This document shows positions 40,703 to 51,184 of a DNA stretch of 64,000 nucleotides, piece after piece. Both the position numbers and the translations under genes were made by a program. The number at the start of each line of letters is the position of its first letter. Positions within the stretch are counted from its first letter, which is position 1. Source of the stretch: Solidesulfovibrio aerotolerans (GTDB lineage Bacteria; Desulfobacterota; Desulfovibrionia; Desulfovibrionales; Desulfovibrionaceae); contig NZ_WVUD01000003.1 in assembly GCF_009856865.1 (NCBI RefSeq), positions 62,001 through 126,000 of the forward strand, written 5' to 3'. The notes beneath the pieces are model-generated. The model worked only from the letters and a program-made list of their open reading frames with translations, was not told the DNA's origin and ran no database searches.

Positions 40703-43021
40703 CTATCGAGCAAGCATGGACCCGAAGGCCGCTTGCCCAAGGCTTATACATCCGTCGTTGGACGGCAGGCGGCGGTGCACCAAGGCCTGCAAACCACGGC
40801 GTTGCAAGGCCGCCGGCAGGGCAACGGCCAGGGTGCGGTTTTGCAGCACACCGCCGCTTAAAGCCACGTGCCGGATGCCGGCCCGCCTGGCCATGGCCTG
40901 GGCCAGATCAGCCAGTCCTTCCACCAGCCCCAGGTGGAAGCGCCGCGACACACACCCCGGCGGTACGCCCCGGGCGGCATCAGACGCCACCTGATCATAC
41001 AGTGTCAGGGTGTCCAGCACGGCCGGTTCGCCTGCGCCAACAACCGGGCAGGCATAGGGACGCGTCTCGGATACATCCTGGATTCGCTCCAGCCGGATTG
41101 CGGCTTGGCCTTCATACTCAATGGTCAGGCACAGCCCCAGCGCTGCCGCCACGGCGTCGAACAACCGCCCGCAACTGGTTGTCACGGGGCAGTTAATATT
41201 TTTTTGGAGCATCTGCTCCACCACCCTTGCCGCGCCAGCGTGGGCCGGCAGCCACGGCCAGGGCAGGCCGTCCCCGAGCTGCCGGCCCAGGGTGAAATGG
41301 CAGGCCTGGGCGATGCGCCAGGGTTCGCGCACGGCCGCGTCGCCGCCGGGCAGGGCCATGGGCGCGATATGGGCCAGCCGCTTGTGGGTCAAAGCGCTCG
41401 GATCAACGAGCAGGCATTCCCCACCCCACAGGGTTCCATCCTCGCCAAGCCCTGTGCCGTCCAGGGCCAGGCCGAGGACCGGTTGCGTTATCCGATGCTC
41501 GGCCAGGACGGCATGGATGTGGGCGACATGGTGCTGCAGGCGCACCACCGGCCAGCGGTCCTGTTCCAGGGCGTAGTGGGTGCTCGGATAATCGGGATGC
41601 AGATCGGCCACGCACAGTTGGGGCGAAACACCAAGCACTCCGAGCAGATGGTCGAGGGTTTCCCGGTAAAACTGCATGGCCGACAGGCTCTCCAGGTCGC
41701 CGATATGCTGGCTGACAAAGGCCTGGTCGCCCTTGGTCAGACAGATGGTGGCCTTGAGCATCGGCCCAAGCCCGACCACGGCCGGGCCGGACCGGGCCAG
41801 GGCCACGGGCGAGGGAACATAGCCCCGCGCCCGGCGCAAAAACATAGCTGACGTCCCGGCCGCCGCCGCTTCACTGGCATTAAGGGGCCGCACCACCGAA
41901 TCGTCGGTGCGCACCAGGATGTCGCGGGTGTGCAGCAAAAACACGTCGGCAATGCCGCCCAGCCGTGCCAGCGCCTCCCGATTGCCAAGGCAGATGGGAT
42001 CGCCACCGAGATTGCCCGAGGTCATGACCAGGGCCGGCAAACGCCCGGGACCAACTGCGGCAGCGAAATCGGCCAGCAGCAGGTGGTGCAGGGGCGTGTA
42101 GGGCAGCATGACGCCGATTTCCGCCACATCCGGGGCGATCGAGGCCGCCAGCCCGCTTCCAGGTCGCAGCGGCAGCAGGCAGATGGGGCGTACGGCCCCG
42201 GCCAGCAGGTCGCGCGCGGCCGCGTCCACCTGTCCCAGGCGCTCGGCAACGGCCAGATCCGCAACCATGACGGCCAGGGCCTTGGTGGGGCGATGCTTGC
42301 GGCGACGCAGCAGCGCCACGGCCGCGTCGTCGCCGGCATCGCAGACCAGATGAAAGCCGCCCAGGCCCTTGACCGCAGCGAGCTGCCCCTGGGCCAGGGC
42401 CTGGGCCAGGGCTTGGATGGCCGCATCACCCCGGGCCAGGACGGTTCCCTGCCGGTCGGCCAGCCACCAAGCCGGTCCGCAGGCCGCACAGGCATTGGGC
42501 TGGGCATGGAAGCGCCGGTCGCCCGGATCGTTGTATTCGGCGGCGCAGGCCGGACACAGGGGAAAGCAGGCCATGGACGTGGTTTCCCGGTCGTAGGGGA
42601 CGCGGCGGGTGATGGTGTAGCGCGGGCCGCAGTTGGTGCAGTTGGTGAAGGGATAGCGGTGGCGGCGTCCCGCCGGATCAGCCATATCGGCCAGACAGTC
42701 CGGGCAGGTGGCCGTGTCCGGGCTGATCAGCACAGCATGCCCGGTGCCGGGCGCGCTGGGCACGATGCCAAAGCCGGTTTCGCCTGTAGCCGGGATGGTG
42801 GCTGTGCTCTGGGACAGGAGGCGGGCCAGGGGCGGCAGCTCGACCGGCAGGCGGCGGGCAAAGGCCATCAACGCTTCCGGCGCGCCTTCCACCTCAATGA
42901 CCACGCCGGCCGGGGTGTTTTGGACCCAGCCGGCCAACCCGAGTTCCCGGGCCAGACGGTAGATATACGGGCGAAATCCCACGCCCTGGACCTGACCGGC
43001 CACAACATGGCGGCTTCGCAT
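40703..43021 (-). CDS. hypF: HypF, carbamoyltransferase for [NiFe]-hydrogenase maturation
   Basis: A protein of about 772 residues that makes the cyanide ligand precursor of the [NiFe] site from carbamoyl phosphate. The N-terminal acylphosphatase domain (VVAGQVQGVGFRPYIYRLA, about 1-90) is followed by two zinc-finger regions (CPDCLADM with CTNCGPRY, CPACAAEY with CAACGPAW). A YrdC-like domain (about 190-380) and a Kae1/HypF C-terminal domain (HVAHIHAVLAEH, GGVLQNRTLA) complete it. The start is ATG 43021 or ATG 43033. It fits with the nickel uptake operon and with carB in the window; no hydrogenase structural gene is visible. Confidence 0.95.
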   Translation of the reverse strand: MRSRHVVAGQVQGVGFRPYIYRLARELGLAGWVQNTPAGVVIEVEGAPEALMAFARRLPVELPPLARLLSQSTATIPATGETGFGIVPSAPGTGHAVLISPDTATCPDCLADMADPAGRRHRYPFTNCTNCGPRYTITRRVPYDRETTSMACFPLCPACAAEYNDPGDRRFHAQPNACAACGPAWWLADRQGTVLARGDAAIQALAQALAQGQLAAVKGLGGFHLVCDAGDDAAVALLRRRKHRPTKALAVMVADLAVAERLGQVDAAARDLLAGAVRPICLLPLRPGSGLAASIAPDVAEIGVMLPYTPLHHLLLADFAAAVGPGRLPALVMTSGNLGGDPICLGNREALARLGGIADVFLLHTRDILVRTDDSVVRPLNASEAAAAGTSAMFLRRARGYVPSPVALARSGPAVVGLGPMLKATICLTKGDQAFVSQHIGDLESLSAMQFYRETLDHLLGVLGVSPQLCVADLHPDYPSTHYALEQDRWPVVRLQHHVAHIHAVLAEHRITQPVLGLALDGTGLGEDGTLWGGECLLVDPSALTHKRLAHIAPMALPGGDAAVREPWRIAQACHFTLGRQLGDGLPWPWLPAHAGAARVVEQMLQKNINCPVTTSCGRLFDAVAAALGLCLTIEYEGQAAIRLERIQDVSETRPYACPVVGAGEPAVLDTLTLYDQVASDAARGVPPGCVSRRFHLGLVEGLADLAQAMARRAGIRHVALSGGVLQNRTLAVALPAALQRRGLQALVHRRLPSNDGCISLGQAAFGSMLAR

Positions 43022-43064
43022 GCAATTTGGCATACCGCGCAAGGTAGCGGGCTTTGCCGTCCTG

Positions 43065-44015
43065 TCAATGTTTGGGGGGCTTCTGAGGAGTGGGGCGCAG
43101 GGTCACCAGGAGGCTTTTGAGGCGTCCCCGGATGAACCGGCTGGTTTCAAAGTTGAGCGGTGCCAGCAGCTCTTTGACCACGAAGCCTTCTGCGCTAAAA
43201 TCGTTGAGATTGTTGAGTGGATAGACAAGGCCCAGCGGGTCGGTTCCGGGCAGGCCCCGGGCTATGGCCGCCTGCCATAAGGGAATCCGGCGCGGCGACA
43301 GGCCAAGCAGGGTATAGACGGCCGTGTCCAGGGCCACGGGGCTGGCCGCCGCTCCCAAAAGGCCCAATGCAAAAGGCTCGCCGCCCACCGGCCCGGCCTT
43401 GTGCATGCAGACCACGCCGTCCAGCAGCGCCGTGGACGGGGGCAGAGCGGCCAGCACATCGAGGATCATTGCGGCAAAGCGGCCGGGTTCCCTGCCCAGG
43501 CGCTGGTGGGCCAGGGATTTGCGAAAGCCGCACACGCAGCCGAAGAGATTTTTAACAGTGAGGGTCAGGCCCATCTGATCGTGGCATTTGAGCCGGGCGA
43601 CGTTTAGGATGTGGTCGGCCTCCAAAGCCAGCCGGGAGACGCCTATGCTGCCGCCGACAGACAGGGCAATGGCCCGGGGGCGATCCAGGCTGGCTACGGC
43701 AACCGGCAGATCGGCCACCGCCTCGGTCAGTCCGGCCAGCCGGGCCACAATGCGCCCGGTGCCAAAGGCCGGGGAGTCGGCCACGGTGACCCGGGCCGCG
43801 CCCTTTTCCAAGGCATAGAGGCAGGCGGCCCGCACCACGGCCGGGCTGGTGCAGGACAGGGCGGGATTGCGCGGGGCCACCAGATTGGGTTTAATGAGCA
43901 CCTTGCTTCCAACCCCGACCGGACAGCCGGCCCCATCAAGCAGGGCGGCCACGGCGGTGTCCAGGCCCGGGTCGTCGTAGCGGGCAACGCGTTTGAGATA
44001 CACAGGCTGGGTCAT
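43065..44015 (-). CDS. DUF362-domain protein
   Basis: A protein of about 316 residues. DUF362 features include KVLIKPNLVAPRNP, ARVTVADSPAFGTGR and the cysteine-containing segment VKNLFGCVCGFRKS. The family often carries ferredoxin domains, but none is seen here. Function is unknown; relatives occur near redox and cell-envelope genes in anaerobes. The start is ATG 44015, or 44027 with a GGAGG that sits too close. It lies 43 bases upstream of hypF on the same strand and may be cotranscribed. Confidence 0.8.
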   Translation of the reverse strand: MTQPVYLKRVARYDDPGLDTAVAALLDGAGCPVGVGSKVLIKPNLVAPRNPALSCTSPAVVRAACLYALEKGAARVTVADSPAFGTGRIVARLAGLTEAVADLPVAVASLDRPRAIALSVGGSIGVSRLALEADHILNVARLKCHDQMGLTLTVKNLFGCVCGFRKSLAHQRLGREPGRFAAMILDVLAALPPSTALLDGVVCMHKAGPVGGEPFALGLLGAAASPVALDTAVYTLLGLSPRRIPLWQAAIARGLPGTDPLGLVYPLNNLNDFSAEGFVVKELLAPLNFETSRFIRGRLKSLLVTLRPTPQKPPKH

Positions 44016-44101
44016 GGCGTGGGGCATACCTCCGGCATCGGCGACACGGCAGGCCTTACCGCGCCGGGACGCCGGAAGCAACCAGGGAATTGGCTCGTGT
44101 G

Positions 44102-44202
44102 GCGTTCACAAAAAACATGTATGTTTTTTGTGAATAAAAATAATAAATTCAGTATGTTGATGTTAGGTAAACCAGAACAGCAATTACCGAACGCGACACG
44201 AG
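44102..44202. repeat. AT-rich intergenic repeat, copy A
   Basis: About 101 bases. They open with the perfect inverted repeat TTCACAAAAAACAT (44105-44118) / ATGTTTTTTGTGAA (44121-44134), continue through AATAATAAATTCAG and end in GAACAGCAATTACCGAACG and CGACACGAG. Copy B at 51185-51286 matches along the whole length. Both copies lie 3' of a minus-strand gene (here PfpI). A mobile or terminator-derived element is possible. Confidence 0.7.
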
Positions 44203-44216
44203 AGAGGGCGGTATGG

Positions 44217-44735
44217 TTAGCCGACCTTTTTCATGACCTCGCGCATAAAATCCGGCAGATCGTCGGGGATCCGGGAGGTGACGAGCGGGCCGTCCACCAC
44301 CACCGGGGAGTCCTCATAAAGCGCGCCGGCTTCCTTGAGTTCCCCGGCCACGGTTTCGTAGCAAGTGGCGTGTTTGCCGCGCAGCAGCCGGGCGCTGACC
44401 AGAATCTGGGGACCGTGGCAGATGGCGGCTATGGGGATGCCGGAAGAGGCAAAATCCGTCACGATGTCAATGACCTTGGGGAGCGTGCGAAGGGTCGCCG
44501 GAGCCTTGCCGCCGGGCAGGACGAGCAACGTGTAGCCGCACGAGCCGGCCGATTCCACGGCGTCCACAGCCAGATTGGCAGCCACGGCATAGCCGTGCTT
44601 GCCGGTGATGGTTCCGGCAGCGGGCGCGGCGACGTCCACCACGAACCCGGCTTCGCGCAGACGGTACAGCGGGTAGAGAAGTTCGCTGTCTTCGAAAGCA
44701 TCAGCGGAGATAATCAGGGCTTTTTTGGCTTGCAT
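44217..44735 (-). CDS. DJ-1/PfpI-family protein
   Basis: A 172-residue protein with the DJ-1/PfpI fold. The nucleophilic Cys is in PIAAICHGPQIL, and the partner Glu is in ADAFEDSELLYPL. Members are called intracellular proteases, glyoxalase-like enzymes or stress chaperones; the exact activity cannot be read from sequence. The ATG at 44735 follows GGAG seven bases upstream; the long N-terminal frame is rejected. It is followed by repeat copy A. Confidence 0.88.
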   Translation of the reverse strand: MQAKKALIISADAFEDSELLYPLYRLREAGFVVDVAAPAAGTITGKHGYAVAANLAVDAVESAGSCGYTLLVLPGGKAPATLRTLPKVIDIVTDFASSGIPIAAICHGPQILVSARLLRGKHATCYETVAGELKEAGALYEDSPVVVDGPLVTSRIPDDLPDFMREVMKKVG

Positions 44736-44996
44736 GGCGGTACTCCAGGTATAAAACGGGTTGAAGTCGTCAAAATTGTGAAACTTACACCACCCTATGC
44801 CGCAATGGACAGTCGAAGGCAAGTCCGGGCACCACACCCAGGAACCAGGAGCCAAACGCTGCGGCTTCGGGCCAAACGAACTGCGCCGCGAAAATCCATA
44901 CCCGGGAATCGAAATGCCGCGGGGCGCGGGTCAAACGCCGCGTCAAGAGGTTGCCAAGCGCCGCCGGCTGGGACATAGCAACCGTGGGAGGACGCC

Positions 44997-47102
44997 ATGG
45001 AACACCGCACGCCCAATCGGCTTATCAACGAGAAAAGCCCCTATCTCCAGCAACACGCCTATAACCCCGTGGACTGGCACCCCTGGGGCGAAGAGGCTTT
45101 TGCCCTGGCCCGGGCCGAGGACAAGCCGATCTTTTTGTCCATCGGCTATTCCACCTGCCATTGGTGCCATGTCATGGAACGGGAATCGTTTGAGGACGCG
45201 GACATTGCTGCCCTGTTGCGAGCCACGGTGGTGGCCGTCAAAGTGGACCGCGAGGAACGCCCTGACCTGGACACCCTCTATATGACCTTTTGCCAGGCGC
45301 TCACCGGCCGGGGCGGCTGGCCGCTGACTGTCTTTCTCACACCCGACGGCCAGCCTTTTTTCGCCGGCACCTATTTCCCCAAGGAATCGGGCTACGGCCG
45401 CACCGGTCTGCGCGAGTTGTTGCAACGGGTACTCATGGCCTGGAAAAGCAACCGGCAGGCTGTTATCGGCAACGCCTCCCAGGTGCTGGACGCCGTGCGC
45501 GACCAGATGGCCGCCGCCGATACCGGCGCGACCGTGGAGCCGGCCGAGGCCGAGCTGGAAGCGGGGCGCGCCCAGTTAACAGCTATCTTTGACGCCCAAA
45601 ACGGCGGCTTCGGCGGCGCGCCCAAGTTCCCTTCGCCGCATAACCTGCTCTTTTTACTTCGGGAATACCGCCGCACCGGGGATTCGGCCTGCCTTTCCAT
45701 GGTTCGGGCCAGCCTTAACGCCATGCGCCGGGGCGGAGTCTACGACCAGGTTGGGTTTGGCCTGCACCGCTATGCCACCGATGCCGTCTGGTTCCTGCCG
45801 CATTTTGAAAAGATGCTGTATGATCAGGCCCTGGCTGCCATGGCCTACACCGAAGCCTTTCTGGCCACTGGCGAGGCGGCGTACAAGCGCACGGCGCTGG
45901 AGATTTTTGACTATGTGCGCCGCGATCTGACCAGCCCGGACGGGCTTTTTTACAGCGCCGAGGACGCCGACAGCGAAGGGGTCGAGGGCAAGTTCTATGT
46001 CTGGACGGCCACAGAACTGCGCGCCTTGCTGGGAGCCGATGCGACGCTTTTCATGAACGTTTACGGCGCCAGCGAGGACGGCAATTTCCACGACGAAGCC
46101 ACTGGCGAGGGCAGCGGCGGCAATATCCTGTCCCTGCCGGCCAGCCTGGAAGCAGCGGCGGCCACGGCCGGACTGGACGCGGCCGGGCTGGCCGAGCGCC
46201 TGGAACGCTGCCGGTTGATCCTGCTTGCCGCGCGGGAAAAGCGGGTGCGCCCCCTTTGCGACGACAAAGTGCTGACAGACATCAATGGGCTGATGATCGC
46301 CGCCCTGGCCAAGGCCGCCCGGGCCTTTGACGACGAGGAGCTGGCCAATCAGGCGCGCCGGGCCGCCGACGGCCTTTTGGCACACCTCGCGCTGCCAAAC
46401 GGCCGGTTGCTGCATCGGCTGCGGCTGGGCGAGGCGGCCATCCCCGGCATGCTCGACGACTACGCCTTTCTGGCCTGGGGACTCATCGAACTCTACCAGA
46501 CCGTCTTTGAGACAACCTATCTGGGGCAGGCGGTCGGTTTGACCAAGGCCCTGCTGGCGCATTTTGGCGACGGCGAGGCCGGGGGCTTTTTCCTCACGCC
46601 CGACGACGGCGAGACGCTGCTTTTGCGCCAAAAAATCTATTACGACGCGGCCATTCCGTCCGGCAACAGCGTGGCCTTTTTCGTGCTGACCACGCTGTTC
46701 CGCCTGACCGGGGATACGACATACAAAGAAAGCGCCGCCGCCCTGGCCCGGGCCATGGCCCCACGGCTGGCCGAGCATGCCTCGGGCCACGCCTTTTTCC
46801 TGTGCGGCCTGTCCCAACTGCTGGCCCGCGCCTCGGAAGTGACCATTGCCGGTGATCCGGCCAGCCCGGACACCCAGGCCCTGGCCCGGGCGATTTTTAC
46901 CCAATATCTGCCGGAAGCGGCGGTGGTGCTGCGCCCGGCCACGGCCTCTGACGACGACGAGCCGGACATCGTGGCCTTGGCCCCCTTTACCCGCTACCAA
47001 CTGCCGGCAGACGGCCATGCCGCTGCCCATGTCTGCCGGGGCGGCTCATGCCAACCGCCGACCACCGACGTAGCGAAGATGCTCAAATTATTAGGAGATT
47101 GA
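44997..47102 (+). CDS. DUF255 (YyaL/SSP411-like) thioredoxin-domain protein
   Basis: A 701-residue cytoplasmic protein. The N-terminal thioredoxin-like domain begins [20 protein letters not shown] and carries the motif CHWCHVM. The remainder is an alpha/alpha-barrel glycosidase-like domain ([50 protein letters not shown]). The family is widely conserved, but its reaction is not settled. The ATG has GGGAGGA upstream. Repeat copy 2 begins at its stop. Confidence 0.9.
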   Translation: MEHRTPNRLINEKSPYLQQHAYNPVDWHPWGEEAFALARAEDKPIFLSIGYSTCHWCHVMERESFEDADIAALLRATVVAVKVDREERPDLDTLYMTFCQALTGRGGWPLTVFLTPDGQPFFAGTYFPKESGYGRTGLRELLQRVLMAWKSNRQAVIGNASQVLDAVRDQMAAADTGATVEPAEAELEAGRAQLTAIFDAQNGGFGGAPKFPSPHNLLFLLREYRRTGDSACLSMVRASLNAMRRGGVYDQVGFGLHRYATDAVWFLPHFEKMLYDQALAAMAYTEAFLATGEAAYKRTALEIFDYVRRDLTSPDGLFYSAEDADSEGVEGKFYVWTATELRALLGADATLFMNVYGASEDGNFHDEATGEGSGGNILSLPASLEAAAATAGLDAAGLAERLERCRLILLAAREKRVRPLCDDKVLTDINGLMIAALAKAARAFDDEELANQARRAADGLLAHLALPNGRLLHRLRLGEAAIPGMLDDYAFLAWGLIELYQTVFETTYLGQAVGLTKALLAHFGDGEAGGFFLTPDDGETLLLRQKIYYDAAIPSGNSVAFFVLTTLFRLTGDTTYKESAAALARAMAPRLAEHASGHAFFLCGLSQLLARASEVTIAGDPASPDTQALARAIFTQYLPEAAVVLRPATASDDDEPDIVALAPFTRYQLPADGHAAAHVCRGGSCQPPTTDVAKMLKLLGD

Positions 47103-47183
47103 AGAAGAAAAGGCAGAAGATGAAGATGCCTCCGGCGGCCGGGGGCCTGAGGCCCCCGGACCCCCCCACTGGGAAAAGTTTTT
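47101..47183 (+). repeat. Stop-proximal hairpin repeat, copy 2
   Basis: GAAGAAGAAAAGGCAGAAGA and TGCCTCCGGCGGCC lead to the stem CCGGGGGCC (47139-47147), loop TGA and GGCCCCCGG (47151-47159). The tail is GGGAAAAGTTTTT. Compared with copy 1, both sides of the stem have changed together. It starts inside the stop codon of the DUF255 gene and ends at the convergent tgt stop. Confidence 0.72.
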
Positions 47184-48318
47184 ATTCCGTCGCCTCATCC
47201 TCGGCATCAGGGTAGAGGGCTTCCATCTCGGCCCGGAAGGCGGCGAAACGGCCCTGGCGGATAGCCTCCCTGGCCCGCTCCATCATGACTGAGAAAAACG
47301 TCAGGTTGTGCAGGGTGTTCAGGCGATAGGACAGCAGTTCCTTGGCAATATAGAGGTGACGCAGATAGGCTTTGGAAAAGGTCTGGCAGGCGTAGCAGGG
47401 GCAGGTGGGGTCCAGCGGCGAGTCGTCTTCGCGGTATTCGGCCCGTTTGATGTTGACCTTACCCTGGAAGGTGAAAAGCGTGCCGTTTCGGGCATTTCGC
47501 GTGGGCAGCACGCAGTCGAACATGTCGATGCCGGCGGCCATGCCGGCCAGCAGATCCCGGGGCGCGCCCACGCCCATGAGGTAGCGGGGCCGTTCGGCTG
47601 GGAGCAGGGGGGCCGCGTCGTCCAGGATGTCGTACATTTCGCTGCGGCTCTCGCCCACGGACAACCCGCCCAGGGCATAGCCGTCAAAGCCGAGGCCGAT
47701 GATTTCTTCGGCGCTTTTGGCCCGAAGATCCTTGAAAAATCCGCCCTGGACGATGCCAAAAAGAAGCTGCCCCCGGTCGCCGGCCGGGTGCGCCTCCCGG
47801 CAGCGTGCGGCCCAGCGGGTAGTCAGACCCAGGGATTTTTCGGTATAGGCCCGGTCTGCGCCATAGGGCACGCATTCGTCCAAAACCATCATGATGTCCG
47901 AGCCGAGATTGCGCTGGATGGAAATGACTTTTTCCGGCGAAAACAGGTGGCGCGAGCCGTCGATATGGGAAGCGAAGGTGACGCCTTCCTCGGCGATCTG
48001 GCGCAGCCCGGACAGGCTAAACACCTGGAAACCGCCGGAATCAGTGAGGATGGGGCCGTCCCAGGCCATAAATTTGTGCAGCCCGCCCAGACGGGCTATC
48101 AGTTCGTCGCCGGGACGCAGATAGAGATGGTAGGTGTTGCCAAGAATAATCTGGGCGTGAAGTGCCTGCAAATCGGTGGGGCACAGGCTTTTGACCGTGC
48201 CCAGGGTGCCGACCGGCATAAAGATTGGGGTTTCGATGTCGCCATGAGCGGTGGTCAGCCGAGCGGTGCGGGCGCGGCCGTCGGCTGGGCCGAGGATGAA
48301 AGTTCCTGGTGCGTTCAT
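47182..48318 (-). CDS. tgt: Queuine tRNA-ribosyltransferase
   Basis: A 378-residue tRNA-guanine transglycosylase that inserts preQ1 at position 34. Catalytic Asp motifs are [14 protein letters not shown] and [17 protein letters not shown]. The zinc site is [17 protein letters not shown]. The ATG at 48318 ([10 protein letters not shown]) fits the family; the upstream frame is rejected. Divergent from ade across 78 bases. Confidence 0.95.
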   Translation of the reverse strand: MNAPGTFILGPADGRARTARLTTAHGDIETPIFMPVGTLGTVKSLCPTDLQALHAQIILGNTYHLYLRPGDELIARLGGLHKFMAWDGPILTDSGGFQVFSLSGLRQIAEEGVTFASHIDGSRHLFSPEKVISIQRNLGSDIMMVLDECVPYGADRAYTEKSLGLTTRWAARCREAHPAGDRGQLLFGIVQGGFFKDLRAKSAEEIIGLGFDGYALGGLSVGESRSEMYDILDDAAPLLPAERPRYLMGVGAPRDLLAGMAAGIDMFDCVLPTRNARNGTLFTFQGKVNIKRAEYREDDSPLDPTCPCYACQTFSKAYLRHLYIAKELLSYRLNTLHNLTFFSVMMERAREAIRQGRFAAFRAEMEALYPDAEDEATE

Positions 48319-48396
48319 GGGCCGGCTTATAGAGAAAAACGGCCGGCGATTCAATCCCATTTTCTAAAGTGATGCTTTAACAAAAAGAGGCCGACC

Positions 48397-50130
48397 ATGC
48401 CTGTTGCCGAAAATCTTGATGTCCTCAAACACCGGCTGGCCGTGGCCCGCGGCGACGCACCGGCTGATTTGCGCATCAAAAACGCTCGGTTGCTCAACGT
48501 GCTGTCTGGGGAAATTCATGACGCCGACGTGACCATAGCCGACGGCGTCTTTGTCGGGTTTGCCGGCGGCGAGGCCGTCGAAACCATCGACGCCGCCGGC
48601 CGCTATCTGTGCCCGGGGTTTATCGACGGGCATATTCATATTGAATCCACCTTGCTGTCGCCGCCGGTGTTCGCCCGGGCCGTGGCCCCGCATGGCACCT
48701 GCGCCGTGGTGTCCGATCCCCACGAGATCGCCAACGTGCTCGGGCTGCCCGGCATCGAATACATGCTGGCCTGCAGCCAGGATCTGCCGGTCACCTGCTA
48801 TTTCATGATGCCGTCGTGCGTGCCGGCCACCGACATGGCCACGTCCGGGGCGCGTCTGGGGGCCATGGACGTGGCCGCCATGCTGGCCCGGCATCCCGAC
48901 CGCATCCTGGGGCTGGCCGAAGTCATGAACTTCCCCGGCGTTGTGGCCGGCGACGATATGGTGCTGCGAAAGCTCATCGCCGCCCGGGGCCGGGTCATTG
49001 ACGGGCACGCCCCGGGGCTGACCGGCCGGGCGCTGGACGCCTATGCCACGGCCGGACCGGGGTCGGACCACGAATGCACCGAACTTGACGAGGCGCGCGA
49101 AAAATTACGCCGGGGCCTGCACATTATGATCCGGCAGGGCAGCACCGAAAAAAATCTGGAAACGCTGATCTCGCTGGTGACCCCGGACAACGCGGCCCAG
49201 TTCTCCCTGGTCAGCGACGACCGTGACCCCACGGATTTGAGCCGGGAAGGGCACCTAAACGCCCTGGTGCGTCAGGCGGTTGCCCTGGGCGTGCCGCCGC
49301 TTCGGGCCGTGGCCATGGCCTCGATCAACCCGGCCCGCTATTTCGGCCTGAATCGCCGGGGGGCCATTGCTCCGGGCTATCGGGCCGACGCTGTACTCGT
49401 CGAGAATTTAACGTCTTTTTCCATAAGCCAGGTGGTGCTGGCCGGACGGCGGCTGGAGGAATGGGAATTTGCCGACCGGTCTTGTCTGACCCCGCCCCGG
49501 GCCATGCGGGTGGGAGGGGAACTGGCCGAGGCCCGTCTGGCTGTACCGGCCACATCGTCCCGGATGCGGGTTATCGGCATCGTTCCGGGCCAGATCGTTA
49601 CCGAAGCGCTGGTTGTCGCCCCGACGGTACGCGATGGGCTGGCCGTGGCCGATCCGGGGCGCGATTTGGCCAAACTGGCCGTTATCGAACGCCACAAAGG
49701 CACCGGCAACCTGGGGCTGGGCTTCGTCCAGGGCCTTGGCCTCAAAGCCGGGGCCATTGCCGGCACCGTGGCCCATGACGCCCACAACATCATTGTGGCT
49801 GGCGTCAATGACGCGGACATGGCCTTGGCCGCCCGCACGCTCATGGTGTCTGGCGGCGGGTTTGCCGTGGTGCGTGACGGCCAGGTGTTGGCCCAGGTGC
49901 GGCTGGCCGTGGCCGGGCTTATGAGCGATGCGCCGCTGGAAGTCGTTCTTTCGGGCCTTCAGGCTTTGGACGGGGCTTATCGGGAAATCGCCGGCCTGTC
50001 GCCGCACGTGGAGGCGCATCCGTTTATGGCCATGTCGTTTCTGTCCCTGGAGGTCATCCCGAGCCTCAAGCTCACGGACAAGGGGCTGGTGGACGTTATG
50101 GCTTTTGCGCCTGTGCCGCTTTTCCTCTAA
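48397..50130 (+). CDS. ade: Adenine deaminase
   Basis: A 577-residue amidohydrolase converting adenine to hypoxanthine for purine salvage. The metal-binding motif is PGFIDGHIHIEST, followed by GHAPGLTG, FSLVSDDRDP and the C-terminal Ade motifs GGGFAVVRDGQVLA and MSFLSLEVIPSLKLTDKGLV. Length is standard. The start has AAGAGG. Confidence 0.94.
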   Translation: MPVAENLDVLKHRLAVARGDAPADLRIKNARLLNVLSGEIHDADVTIADGVFVGFAGGEAVETIDAAGRYLCPGFIDGHIHIESTLLSPPVFARAVAPHGTCAVVSDPHEIANVLGLPGIEYMLACSQDLPVTCYFMMPSCVPATDMATSGARLGAMDVAAMLARHPDRILGLAEVMNFPGVVAGDDMVLRKLIAARGRVIDGHAPGLTGRALDAYATAGPGSDHECTELDEAREKLRRGLHIMIRQGSTEKNLETLISLVTPDNAAQFSLVSDDRDPTDLSREGHLNALVRQAVALGVPPLRAVAMASINPARYFGLNRRGAIAPGYRADAVLVENLTSFSISQVVLAGRRLEEWEFADRSCLTPPRAMRVGGELAEARLAVPATSSRMRVIGIVPGQIVTEALVVAPTVRDGLAVADPGRDLAKLAVIERHKGTGNLGLGFVQGLGLKAGAIAGTVAHDAHNIIVAGVNDADMALAARTLMVSGGGFAVVRDGQVLAQVRLAVAGLMSDAPLEVVLSGLQALDGAYREIAGLSPHVEAHPFMAMSFLSLEVIPSLKLTDKGLVDVMAFAPVPLFL

Positions 50131-50314
50131 GCCGCACAGGAGCGATTGACTGGCAATGCTGCGGTTGCTGCCCCGGAGTGCGTGGGTTGAGTCTGCTGTG
50201 GCGAGATGCTGCTGATCCAGCGTCCATCCTGGCCGACAAGCCGGCCGCCAGACATGCAGCCGACAGGGGTCGTATCGGCATCAGGGCTGCGACGGCAATC
50301 AGTAAACAAAGTGT

Positions 50315-50329
50315 AATACGAATCGTATT
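50315..50329. promoter_or_regulatory. 15-bp perfect palindrome
   Basis: AATACGA-A-TCGTATT is a perfect 7-1-7 inverted repeat, 185 bases after the adenine deaminase stop. It has operator shape, but no target gene is evident. Confidence 0.3.
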
Positions 50330-50341
50330 CAAAAAGTAATC

Positions 50342-50381
50342 AGCCCCCGGCAAGCCGTCAGTGTGCGGCTTGCCGGGGGCT
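50342..50381. terminator. GC-rich hairpin, possible terminator
   Basis: AGCCCCCGGCAAGCCG (50342-50357) pairs with CGGCTTGCCGGGGGCT (50366-50381) over an 8-base loop. It is followed by TCTTC. It lies 212 bases after the ade stop and could be its transcript end. Confidence 0.45.
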
Positions 50382-50439
50382 TCTTCGGCAGGGCGCGTGG
50401 ACACCGACCCCCGCTTCAATGCCACCCTTGCCAATGTCC

Positions 50440-50455
50440 CATAATGTAAATTATG
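50440..50455. promoter_or_regulatory. Palindrome pair near 50.45 kb
   Basis: CATAAT-GTAA-ATTATG is a 6-4-6 inverted repeat. A second one, TTGCT-CA-AGCAA, follows within about ten bases. These have operator shape, but no clear gene starts downstream. Confidence 0.25.
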
Positions 50456-51050
50456 TTAACTTTGCTCAAGCAAGGGGAAATGAGGGCGGCAAATCCTGCC
50501 GCCGACAATCATCTGTCCAAAACGCCTTGCCCTGTCCAAGCCCAGGCCTTGCCGTGCTCCCGGCACCCGGCCCTGGCAAAGGAAACCCCTCATGCTCCGT
50601 CTTTTCAAATAACGGGCACAGCCAGCCGCAACGTCACGAACACCTGGATGACTTCTTTCGGCGTGAACTATCCATCCATAGTCAATTCGCAAGAAAAGCC
50701 TCGCAACCAATGGGTTCGCCTACGCCAACACTATCGGCGAAAAACGGGACCGCACCATTTGGGGCTTTCTGAAGGACGCCTATGCGGACTGTGGTCGCGC
50801 GCATCCCCTCGCATCTTCTTTGCCGCGCCGGCGCCCCAGGCGCATGGCACGCCCGAAACGAAACCAAACCGTGCTGGCGCACGGTTCGTCTTTCGCCAAC
50901 GGCGCACCGCGCTGCCGCCAGCCGGACGCCGCCAACCGGGTGCCATGCGGGCCGGTGGCGGGCACTCCCGAACGGCACGCCCAAAACAAACGCTGTGCGC
51001 CAGATGGCGACGCCGTGTTTCCAGCGTCAAACGAAGTTTGCGGAGAAAGA

Positions 51051-51100
51051 GACTCATGGGTCGGATGTCGGTTGCAACACCGATGATCGAACCATGAGTC
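51051..51100. repeat. Nested 50-bp inverted repeat
   Basis: The outer arms are GACTCATGG (51051-51059) and CCATGAGTC (51092-51100). Nested inside are TCG/CGA and TCGGT/ACCGA around TGCAAC. It would form a long interrupted hairpin or cruciform. No gene is attached to it. Confidence 0.5.
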
Positions 51101-51184
51101 CAAAGTGTTGCGGCGACGATGACGCTATACGACTTATGAGCACGCCCAAATGTATGCCGGCGCTTCCAGACCGCAGCTCGTGCA

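Noticed and set aside
50096-50332. Small minus-strand frame with TTG start and a signal-peptide-like N-terminus (RITLCLLIAVAALMPIRPLS)
   Set aside because: The start codon is weak, the ribosome site is poorly spaced, the 3' part is antisense to ade and no similarity is recognised. It is worth a look with proteomics, but not supported as a gene.
50453-51097. 214-codon plus-strand frame in the gene-poor region
   Set aside because: It is rich in Arg, Pro and Ala without motifs; the other frames in the stretch look equally non-coding.
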